Source: Dehalococcoidia bacterium CG2_30_46_9 (GTDB lineage: Bacteria > Chloroflexota > Dehalococcoidia > GIF9 > AB-539-J10). From it: a stretch of 6,012 bases of DNA. A program made the position numbers and the translations under genes. The stretch lies in contig MNYE01000073.1 in the NCBI GenBank assembly GCA_001873005.1, positions 6,193 to 12,204 on the forward strand. The letters are read 5' to 3'. Below are positions 1-4,879 of the stretch, piece by piece. How positions within the stretch are numbered: the first letter of the stretch is position 1; each line of letters begins with the position of its first letter. The notes beneath the pieces were generated by a model that made no database searches, had not been told where the DNA came from, and saw nothing but the letters and a program-made list of their open reading frames with translations.

Positions 1-551
1 ATTTTGCTTTTTACATTTTGCTTTTCTTTTATTGTTACCTCATCTACACCATCGGTTTCCTCCAGTTGAACCTGTATTTCTTCATCCCGGGAGCTTGGTA
101 TGTTCTTTCCCACATAGTCAGCCCGAATGGGAAGTTCTCGATGACCGCGATCAATAAGCACAGCTAGCTGTATAGACTTTGGACGTCCCAGATCTATAAG
201 AGCATCCATAGCAGCGCGAATACTCCGCCCGGTGTAAAGGACATCGTCAACCAGCACCACATGCTTATCAGTAATATCACTGGAAATATCGGTCTTTCGA
301 AGTGTCGATCTTAATTCAAGAGAAGAAATATCATCTCGATAAAGAGCAATATCTAAAGCACCAACATGGACTGGGACGCCTTCAAAATGTTGAATTATAT
401 CGGCTATGCGCCGGGCTAAAGGTACCCCTCGAGTCCACAAGCCTATAAGCACAATGTCTTCAGCACCTTTATTTCTTTCTATGATCTCGTGAGCGATGCG
501 ATATAAGGCCCGCTTTATATCGCTGGAAATAAGGAGGACCTTTTCTGGCAT
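1..551 (-). CDS. pyrR: PyrR, pyrimidine operon attenuation regulator / uracil phosphoribosyltransferase (3' end cut by window edge)
   Basis: Reading the minus strand from the ATG at 551 gives 183 open codons to the window edge with no stop. This is about the full length of PyrR (roughly 180 residues), so only a few residues should be missing. The protein is cytosolic. It binds UMP/UTP and the leader RNA of pyr genes to favour termination, and many members also convert uracil plus PRPP to UMP. The PRPP-binding motif [21 protein letters not shown] lies at residues 98-118 with the acidic pair D102-D103. Other family blocks are [14 protein letters not shown] (37-50), DIALYRDD (67-74) and [21 protein letters not shown] (132-152). 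The lysine-rich tail (from about 173) is encoded by a near-tandem 14-bp repeat at 1-28. The start is fixed by AGGAGG (plus-strand 559-564), 7 nt upstream. The gene is preceded by its own attenuator, and downstream pyr genes would lie beyond position 1. Confidence 0.95.
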   Translation of the reverse strand, partial: MPEKVLLISSDIKRALYRIAHEIIERNKGAEDIVLIGLWTRGVPLARRIADIIQHFEGVPVHVGALDIALYRDDISSLELRSTLRKTDISSDITDKHVVLVDDVLYTGRSIRAAMDALIDLGRPKSIQLAVLIDRGHRELPIRADYVGKNIPSSRDEEIQVQLEETDGVDEVTIKEKQNVKSK

Positions 552-680
552 TAAAAAACCTCCTGCCAGAAAACTGACAAGAGGTTAACAACTAGTTTGC
601 CTGCCCTAGAAGGGACTGTTGCCCTACTTTGCTTTAGCATGTTTCCCCTTATCAGTCTCGCTGGACTGATTTAAAGGCTT
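552..680 (-). promoter_or_regulatory. PyrR-responsive RNA attenuator leader (binding hairpin, antiterminator, terminator)
   Basis: The transcribed minus strand has three mutually exclusive folds. (1) A PyrR-binding hairpin: a 7-bp stem AUCAGUC/GACUGAU (670-664 with 657-651) closes the hexaloop CAGCGA. Below it are a 3-nt bulge (673-671) and a 4-bp lower stem CCUU/AAGG (677-674 with 650-647). This matches the Bacillus-type binding loop AGUCCAGAGAGGCU with one loop change (A to C). (2) An antiterminator: the 3' arm CUGAUAAGGGG (655-645) pairs along all 11 positions with CCUCUUGUCAG (584-574), 9 Watson-Crick and 2 G-U pairs. (3) An intrinsic terminator at 586-553, which shares that 584-574 arm. 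In the known mechanism, UMP-bound PyrR stabilises fold 1, which frees the terminator. The pairings are seen directly; the regulation is inferred from the family. Confidence 0.88.
553..586 (-). terminator. Intrinsic terminator of the pyrR leader, containing the pyrR ribosome binding site
   Basis: On the minus strand, AACCUCUUGUCAG (586-574) pairs with CUGGCAGGAGGUU (569-557) across a UUUU loop. The stem is 13 bp with two G-U wobbles and no mismatch. It runs straight into six U residues (558-553), and the pyrR AUG begins two bases later. The 3' arm holds AGGAGG, so the hairpin would also mask the Shine-Dalgarno sequence of any transcript that reads through. It is the final switch of the PyrR attenuator. 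Confidence 0.85.
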
Positions 681-686
681 AAGAAA

Positions 687-715
687 ATTTTACCACGATG
701 GCAAAAATAATGCAA
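687..715 (-). promoter_or_regulatory. Putative sigma-70-type promoter of pyrR
   Basis: On the minus strand, TTGCAT (715-710) is followed by a 17-bp spacer and TAAAAT (692-687). A TGG precedes the -10 box, making an extended -10. Transcription would start near 680, exactly at the base of the PyrR-binding hairpin, which gives a leader of about 129 nt. The -35 box matches only three of six consensus bases, which the extended -10 could offset. Placement relative to the attenuator is the best support. Confidence 0.6.
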
Positions 716-729
716 CTATTAGTATGATT

Positions 730-757
730 TTGATTTTACCCAAACAAAGAGTATAGT
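730..757 (+). promoter_or_regulatory. Possible promoter of the MFS transporter gene
   Basis: TTGATT (730-735) and TATAGT (752-757) are 16 bp apart. They would start transcription near 764, about 20 nt before the coding start at 783. The site is divergent from the pyrR promoter, with the two -35 boxes only about 14 bp apart, so the two polymerases could interfere. Matches are moderate and there is no other evidence. Confidence 0.35.
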
Positions 758-782
758 CTAAAATCTAGATATAGAGGGTAAG

Positions 783-1994
783 ATGCCTTATTTGGAAGAA
801 TCTAGACGGTCTTATTACGGATGGGTAATAGTTGGGGTAGTTTTTCTCGCTGAGTTATTAGCTTTCGGCTTGGCATTTGCTTTCGGAGTTTTCTTTAAGC
901 CACTAGTTTTTGAATTCAACTGGAGTAGAGCGGCTACCGCTGGTGCCTTCAGCATCTATGCTATTGTTCATGATATTTTTGCCCCAGTAGCGGGGAAAAT
1001 AACCGATAGGTTTGGTCCCAGAGTAGTTGCTGCCGTAGGTGGCTTCTGCATTGGTCTGGCCATGCTTTTGATGAGTCGTACTTCTACCATTTGGCAGCTT
1101 TACTTTTTCTATGGCTTTGTTTTTGCTCTCGGGGTTGCCTCAATTTATAGTCCCCTAATGGCAACAGTTTCTCGCTGGTTTACAGAGAAAAGAGGTCTTG
1201 CTGTAGGGGTAGGAGCAGCTGGTCTAGGAGCGGGGTCTTTAGTTTTCTCTCCTTTAGCTGCCTGGCTTATTTCGTCCTACGGATGGCGGATAGCTTATAT
1301 TGTTGTGGGGGTTATCTGTTGGGTTCTTTTTATTCCTGTAGCAAGGTTCGTAAAGCAAGCCCCGAAAAGAAGCATTGAGGTGGAGGTAGAAGGGAAATCC
1401 ACTAAAGATTTTACCGCAGCTCAAGCTTTGAAAACGAGGGCTTTCTGGATGATAAGTTTGGCTTGGTTGTTCGCCGCGATAGCTGATTGGGCAATAATGA
1501 TAAATATAGTTCCCCTTCTTACGGATAGGGGAATACCCCTGGTGACTGCTGGGATTGTTGCCGGGGTCATAGGTGGGACGAGCATAGCTAGTAGAATAGG
1601 AGGGGGCTTCCTTTCCGACAGGATAGGCAGGAAGCGTTGCTTCCTTTGCAGTGTCGTTGTTCAGCTAATAGGAGTGTTTTTGCTTTTGTTCTGTCGGGAA
1701 CTGTGGATGTTTTTCTTATTTGCCATAATTTTCGGCTTGGGCGTTGGTGGGTGGGCAGGCGTAGTACCGTCATTTATTGTAGATTTCTTTGGTTCGAAAG
1801 CCACAGCAACTATACTCGGCCTTACTGTCGTTTTCGCCGGCATAGGTACGGCTTTAGGTCCTTTTGCCGGCGGACGAATTTTTGATGTTACAGGTTCGTA
1901 TTACTACATGGTATGGATGTGCATTATAGCTTCGGCTTTGGGAGTATTTTTTGCATCTCTAATTAAAGCACCTGTGGAACAACAAAAAGCTTGA
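783..1994 (+). CDS. MFS transporter, monocarboxylate / oxalate-formate antiporter type
   Basis: This 403-residue integral inner-membrane protein has about 12 hydrophobic helices, the usual length for a bacterial MFS carrier. The cytoplasmic loop motif A appears in both halves: GKITDRFGPR (71-80) and GGFLSDRIGRKR (273-284), as expected from the internal duplication of the family. RWFTEKRGLAVGVGAAGLGAG (131-151) is characteristic of the MCT/OxlT-like branch, whose members move small organic acids such as lactate, pyruvate, oxalate or formate. The hydrophilic central loop is near 191-215. The substrate cannot be read from sequence. GAGGG (774-778) lies 4 nt before the ATG and supports the start. 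The gene is divergent from pyrR and precedes an acyl-CoA dehydrogenase by 193 bp. A role in uptake of an organic acid catabolised through CoA esters is possible but only inferred from the neighbour. Confidence 0.9.
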   Translation: MPYLEESRRSYYGWVIVGVVFLAELLAFGLAFAFGVFFKPLVFEFNWSRAATAGAFSIYAIVHDIFAPVAGKITDRFGPRVVAAVGGFCIGLAMLLMSRTSTIWQLYFFYGFVFALGVASIYSPLMATVSRWFTEKRGLAVGVGAAGLGAGSLVFSPLAAWLISSYGWRIAYIVVGVICWVLFIPVARFVKQAPKRSIEVEVEGKSTKDFTAAQALKTRAFWMISLAWLFAAIADWAIMINIVPLLTDRGIPLVTAGIVAGVIGGTSIASRIGGGFLSDRIGRKRCFLCSVVVQLIGVFLLLFCRELWMFFLFAIIFGLGVGGWAGVVPSFIVDFFGSKATATILGLTVVFAGIGTALGPFAGGRIFDVTGSYYYMVWMCIIASALGVFFASLIKAPVEQQKA

Positions 1995-2007
1995 CAACTA
2001 TTTCCAA

Positions 2008-2027
2008 CTGCGGCCCTGTTCGGGCAG
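2008..2027 (+). terminator. Weak GC-rich hairpin after the MFS gene
   Basis: GCCC (2013-2016) and GGGC (2022-2025) pair across TGTTC, with CTG/CAG bases available to extend the stem through a bulge. It lies 14 bp after the MFS stop codon. Only a short T run follows (GGTTTC), so it is at best a poor intrinsic terminator, and read-through into the downstream gene is possible. Confidence 0.25.
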
Positions 2028-2050
2028 GTTTCACAGGCAATTTCGAGTTC

Positions 2051-2079
2051 TTGTTTTTCCCTGGTATCTTGATTAAAAT
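2051..2079 (+). promoter_or_regulatory. Putative promoter of the acyl-CoA dehydrogenase gene
   Basis: TTGTTT (2051-2056) and TAAAAT (2074-2079) are separated by exactly 17 bp. The start point would be near 2086, leaving a leader of about 100 nt before the ATG at 2188. This suggests the dehydrogenase can be transcribed independently of the MFS gene. The TGTGAC/GTCACA palindrome at 2115-2132 would lie about 30-45 bp downstream of the start point. Confidence 0.4.
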
Positions 2080-2114
2080 GGCTTTTGGTTTTCCTGACTC
2101 TGGGAGCGAAGGAG

Positions 2115-2132
2115 TGTGACAAAAGAGTCACA
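2115..2132. promoter_or_regulatory. Palindrome TGTGAC-N6-GTCACA, possible operator or leader hairpin
   Basis: Perfect 6-bp inverted arms (2115-2120 and 2127-2132) flank AAAAGA. The site sits between the putative promoter at 2051-2079 and the dehydrogenase start. It resembles a dimeric regulator site. The arms contain the TGTGA/TCACA halves of CRP-family sites, but the spacing between those halves is 8 rather than 6 bp, so CRP is not assigned. The right arm overlaps one copy of an 11-bp direct repeat. Confidence 0.4.
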
Positions 2133-2187
2133 GGCAATCTTCTGGTGTCTGGGAACTGATCAAAAATAAATTAAAGGAGTTCAAAGA

Positions 2188-3330
2188 ATGGATTTCGAAC
2201 TGACTGAGGGACAAAAGATGTTTCAAACAATGGTGCGGGATTTCTGTGTTAAGGAAATCGAACCTTATGCTGCTGAATGGGATGAGAGCAACAAGTTTCC
2301 CCATGAAACCATCAAGAAGATGGTTGATGCCGGGTTATTTGCTGTTCATTTTCCGGAAAAGTATGGGGGGAGTGGAGACGAGATAAGTTTTGCTATTGCC
2401 GCTGAAGAAGTTTCCCGAGCTTCAGCTGGCCTGGGTGTTGCTTATCTAGCCAGTTTGGGGCTAGCTATGTATCCAATTCTTATGCATGGCAGCGAGCAAC
2501 AAAAAGAACATTATATCCCCCGTGTAATTAACGGAGCGATAGTTGCTTTTGGTCTAACCGAGGCTATGGCAGGGAGCGACGTCGCCGCTCTGGAAACAAG
2601 ATACACCAGAGAAGGCGATTTTTATATCCTCAACGGGACTAAGATTTTCATAAGTAATGGTGCCGAAGCTCAGTTCGTTACTACCTTCGCCACTAAAGAT
2701 AAATTGTTGGGATACCGAGGTATTAGCGCTTTTGTCGTTGATCAAGGTACCTTTGGCTTCTCGGTAGGCAAGATAGAAAGGAAAATGGGGTTACACCCCG
2801 CTTCAGCCACCGAGTTGATTTTCGACAACTGCAAAATACCTGTGGCTAATTTGATAGGCGAAGAGGGGAGGGGGTTCAGGGTGGCACTGGAAGCGATAGA
2901 TGCCAGTCGGGTCAGTATAGCTGCCCAGGCATTAGGTATATCCCAGGCAGCTTTTGACGCCGCCGTGGCTTATTGCAAGGAGAGAAAGCAATTTGGCATG
3001 GAACTAGCTAAGATGCAAGCGATACAGTGGATGATTGCTGACATGGCCACGGATATTGAGACGGCGCGGCTATTGATTTATAAAGCTGCCTGGCTAACAG
3101 AGAAAGAAGGGCATGCTCCTCCTAAGGAATCTGCCATGGCAAAACTCTTTGCCAGTGAGGCATCTCACAGGGTTTGTCACAAAGCTGTTCAAATTTTTGG
3201 CGGTTATGGTTACACCAAAGATTTTGCTGTGGAACGATATTATCGTGACCAGAGGATAACTGAACTTTACGAAGGAACTTCCGAGATGCAGAGGTGGACC
3301 ATTGCCCGCCAGGTGTTGGGTGTGAAGTAA
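2188..3330 (+). CDS. Acyl-CoA dehydrogenase (FAD-dependent, short/medium-chain type)
   Basis: This intact 380-residue soluble flavoenzyme has the family's usual length. Members oxidise an acyl-CoA to the trans-2-enoyl-CoA and normally pass electrons to ETF. The order is an N-terminal helical domain (1-120), a beta domain carrying signature GLTEAMAGSDVAA (122-134), and a C-terminal helical domain with RKQFGMELAKMQAIQ (266-280) and QIFGGYGYTKDFAVERYYRD (335-354). The catalytic base is predicted to be E362 in LYEGTSEMQR (360-369), the position used in butyryl- and medium-chain enzymes. The usual proline after LTE is alanine (A126), a mild departure. Chain-length preference cannot be fixed; branched-chain or aryl-acyl substrates remain possible. 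AAAGGAG (2173-2179), 8 nt upstream, supports the start. No ETF, thiolase or hydratase gene lies beside it in this window. Confidence 0.96.
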   Translation: MDFELTEGQKMFQTMVRDFCVKEIEPYAAEWDESNKFPHETIKKMVDAGLFAVHFPEKYGGSGDEISFAIAAEEVSRASAGLGVAYLASLGLAMYPILMHGSEQQKEHYIPRVINGAIVAFGLTEAMAGSDVAALETRYTREGDFYILNGTKIFISNGAEAQFVTTFATKDKLLGYRGISAFVVDQGTFGFSVGKIERKMGLHPASATELIFDNCKIPVANLIGEEGRGFRVALEAIDASRVSIAAQALGISQAAFDAAVAYCKERKQFGMELAKMQAIQWMIADMATDIETARLLIYKAAWLTEKEGHAPPKESAMAKLFASEASHRVCHKAVQIFGGYGYTKDFAVERYYRDQRITELYEGTSEMQRWTIARQVLGVK

Positions 3331-3341
3331 AAATAGTCTGA

Positions 3342-3376
3342 TAGTCAATAGTCTTAAGTCTAGAGACTAATGACTA
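3342..3376. repeat. AGTC-rich inverted repeat after the acyl-CoA dehydrogenase
   Basis: TAGTCAATAGTCT (3342-3354) pairs with AGACTAATGACTA (3364-3376) over 13 positions with a single A-A mismatch, around a 9-base loop. The motif AGTC recurs in the same orientation at short spacing from 3335, so the arms are themselves short direct repeats. It begins 11 bp after the dehydrogenase stop. It could end or stabilise that transcript, but no T run follows, so it is listed as a repeat rather than a terminator. Confidence 0.5.
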
Positions 3377-3639
3377 ATATTGAGAGATATATGGCTGAGG
3401 GGCTAGCCATTGATAAGGCGGAAGGTGCTCTCTATGGTGAAAATAGGACAGGGCAAGGATTACCCAGGAAGGTGAAACAGGCAATAGAAAAGAGAGAAGC
3501 CATTGTAGCTGCTATTAAGGAAATCTAGGCGATTAAGAAATTAGAAGAAACAATGGAGAAAGAGCCTGAGAAGGCAGTAATGGATGCCGGGGTGAAGGAG
3601 TGGCTGAAAGAAGACAAAATATGGAACCGGTTGACGTAG
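3370..3639 (+). pseudogene. Small unrecognised ORF interrupted by an in-frame TAG
   Basis: From ATG 3370 the frame gives 52 codons (MTNIERYMAEGLAIDKAEGA...), then TAG at 3526-3528. The same frame continues for another 36 sense codons, including MEKEPEKAVMDAGVKEWLKE, to TAG at 3637-3639. Both halves are rich in Lys, Glu and Ala and look like soluble amphipathic helices, which suggests one former reading frame of about 88 residues broken by a nonsense change. I do not recognise the family. The ribosome binding site is weak for ATG 3370; GAGAG before the alternative ATG 3391 is only slightly better. Alternatively, the first 52 codons are a short functional gene, or nothing here is coding. Confidence 0.3.
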
Positions 3640-3686
3640 TAAGGAGGATGGCAGCTATAGCCAATTCCAAAAATGGTTACGGAAAG

Positions 3687-3764
3687 GTCATTGCGAGGCT
3701 GACAAAGTCAGCCGAAGCAATCTCAGAGCTGCCAATGGGATTGCCATGCTTCGCTCGTAATGAC
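3687..3764. repeat. Nested palindromic repeat (REP/MITE-like, GTCATTGCGAG family)
   Basis: The outer arms GTCATTGCGAG (3687-3697) and CTCGTAATGAC (3754-3764) are complementary except at one position. Inside are a perfect hairpin GCTGAC-AAA-GTCAGC (3698-3712) and a second stem CGAAGCA/TGCTTCG (3713-3719 with 3747-3753). GCAATC/GATTGC (3717-3722 with 3739-3744) is an alternative or continuing pairing. The whole 78 bp can fold as a branched cruciform. Sequences beginning GTCATTGCGAG and containing CGAAGCAATCTC are familiar as dispersed intergenic palindromes in many bacterial genomes. Only one copy lies in this window, so its repetitive nature is from recognition, not from a second copy seen here. 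Confidence 0.65.
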
Positions 3765-3813
3765 AAATAAATTGTGTACCAACTTATGTGGTTAATTATA
3801 AATTACGAAGTGA

Positions 3814-3876
3814 AGAAGGCAAGGAGATTTTCGCCAGCATAAGAAGATTGTGGAACCAGTTTTTGGACAACTTCTA
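3814..3876 (+). pseudogene. Possible relic of a DDE transposase C-terminal segment
   Basis: After a TGA at 3811-3813, this frame reads RRQGDFRQHKKIVEPVFGQLL and then TAA at 3877-3879. KKIVEPVFGQL resembles the conserved block near the C-terminus of IS1182-type and related DDE transposases, which have a VEPVFGQIK-like sequence holding the catalytic Glu. Nothing on either side extends the similarity (the expected RGF/RF..RG follow-up is absent), and no terminal inverted repeats were found. The match is about ten residues and could be chance. Confidence 0.22.
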
Positions 3877-3941
3877 TAATTGAAGAAGACTGGCCGAACA
3901 GCCAAAGGCGGAGTGTACAAATCAAGATAGGCCAATCAAGA

Positions 3942-4871
3942 ATGAATGGATTTTCCAAAATCTCACTCGCTGTCTTATTGCTCTCAGGATTAATAGCTGC
4001 CACCGCCTGTGGGTCACAAGCACCGTTGCTGTCACCTGCAATCGCACCCCTCAACCCTGCCAAGCTAGGCGCAGTGGAACGTGATGTCACCTATGGGACC
4101 GCTGATGGTGTTGCCCTCAAGATGGATATTTATTATCCCAAGGTAGCAAATGGGCCTGTACCTGCGGTAGTTTATGTACACGGTGGCGGTTGGACTAAAG
4201 GTGATAAAGCCTCTGGTGCCGGACAACGAGACATAGCAGAACTCATAGCCAGAGGTTACCTGGTTCCTGCAGTCAATTACCGCCTGGCGCCACAGTACAA
4301 GTTTCCAGCTCAGATTGAGGACGTTAAGTGCGCCATTCGTTTTCTGCGGGCGAGCGCTGCTACTTACGGCCTTGACCCGGGGCGCATTGGTGCCTGGGGT
4401 GGCAGTGCCGGGGGCCATCTGGTAGCGCTGCTCGGCCTAACTGACGTCAGTGCTGGATTTGAGGGTTCGGGTGGGTACGCTAACCAATCAAGCCGGGTAC
4501 AAGCAGTGGTAGATATGTTCGGCCCAGCCGATTTGACGGTAGGCTTCGAGGGGAACAAATCACCACTCATAGAGCAAGTTTTTGGTACCTCAGACCACGC
4601 ATCCCAGATCATCAAACAGGCAAGCCCGGTGATGTACGTTTCCAAAGATGACCCGCCTTTTCTGATTCTGCACGGAGAAAAGGACAACCTTGTGCCGCTT
4701 GGTCAATCACAGGCACTATACCAACGATTAGCATCGGCTGGCGTCCCGGTGGCTCTGATCATAGTCAAAAATGGTGGGCACGGCTTGATGCCGGTTGGTG
4801 GCCTTATTACACCAGCCCGCGCCGAGATTACGAAAATAATAGCAAATTTCTTCGACCGATATCTAAAATAG
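3942..4871 (+). CDS. Alpha/beta hydrolase (BD-FAE / esterase-lipase type), predicted lipoprotein
   Basis: This 309-residue serine hydrolase is probably exported. Residues 1-22 form a hydrophobic signal segment (ISLAVLLLSGLIAATA) ending at C23, a plausible though imperfect lipobox (ATAC), so the mature protein could be lipid-anchored outside the cytoplasmic membrane. The fold landmarks are the oxyanion motif HGGGW (80-84), NYRLAP (112-117), the nucleophile elbow GGSAGG (153-158) with Ser155, Asp248 in HGEKDNLVP and His280 in NGGHG. The triad is therefore complete. The family cleaves carboxylic esters, including acetyl or feruloyl decorations on polysaccharides; the actual substrate is unknown. 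The start has almost no Shine-Dalgarno sequence, but the signal peptide begins naturally at this Met. An 8-bp gap to the next gene suggests co-transcription. It appears more GC-rich than pyrR and the MFS gene, by eye only. Confidence 0.92.
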   Translation: MNGFSKISLAVLLLSGLIAATACGSQAPLLSPAIAPLNPAKLGAVERDVTYGTADGVALKMDIYYPKVANGPVPAVVYVHGGGWTKGDKASGAGQRDIAELIARGYLVPAVNYRLAPQYKFPAQIEDVKCAIRFLRASAATYGLDPGRIGAWGGSAGGHLVALLGLTDVSAGFEGSGGYANQSSRVQAVVDMFGPADLTVGFEGNKSPLIEQVFGTSDHASQIIKQASPVMYVSKDDPPFLILHGEKDNLVPLGQSQALYQRLASAGVPVALIIVKNGGHGLMPVGGLITPARAEITKIIANFFDRYLK

Positions 4872-4879
4872 AAGGGAAA

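Larger units (their letters stand above)
3331..3941. other. 611-bp stretch without an intact gene: repeats and gene remnants
   Basis: Between the dehydrogenase and the lipoprotein hydrolase I find an AGTC-rich hairpin (3342-3376), a short ORF broken by TAG (3370-3639), an ORF of 49 codons (3621-3770) that overlaps it and ends inside a palindromic repeat, the repeat itself (3687-3764), and a short transposase-like stretch (about 3814-3876). The 49-codon ORF would start MEPVDVVRRMAAIAN but has no good ribosome binding site, and its last 28 codons are repeat sequence. Promoter-like boxes before the hydrolase are poor: TTGTGT/TATAAA at 3772-3802 with a 19-bp spacer, and an isolated TATAAT at 3875-3880. 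Confidence 0.6.

Noticed and set aside
1..28. Near-tandem 14-bp repeat ATTTTGCTTT(TTAC/TCTT)
   Set aside because: It encodes the Lys-rich tail of pyrR and has only two imperfect units; low-complexity coding sequence explains it.
2115..2132. CRP/FNR-type binding site
   Set aside because: TGTGA and TCACA halves are present but separated by 8 bp instead of 6, so no named regulator is assigned.
1904..2137. Minus-strand ORF of 77 codons with CETCPNR and several Cys residues
   Set aside because: It overlaps the 3' end of the MFS gene on the opposite strand, has no ribosome binding site, and most of its Cys motif comes from the hairpin and repeated TCACAGGCAAT sequence. I consider it a shadow frame.
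3526..3528. Pyrrolysine codon in the small ORF
   Set aside because: The ORF does not resemble methylamine methyltransferases and no Pyl machinery is in the window; a nonsense mutation is simpler.
3687..3764. CRISPR repeat
   Set aside because: Only one palindromic unit is present, with no regularly spaced copies or spacers.
3803..4090. Minus-strand ORF of 95 codons before the esterase gene
   Set aside because: It is antisense to the esterase signal peptide region, has no ribosome binding site and no recognisable domain.
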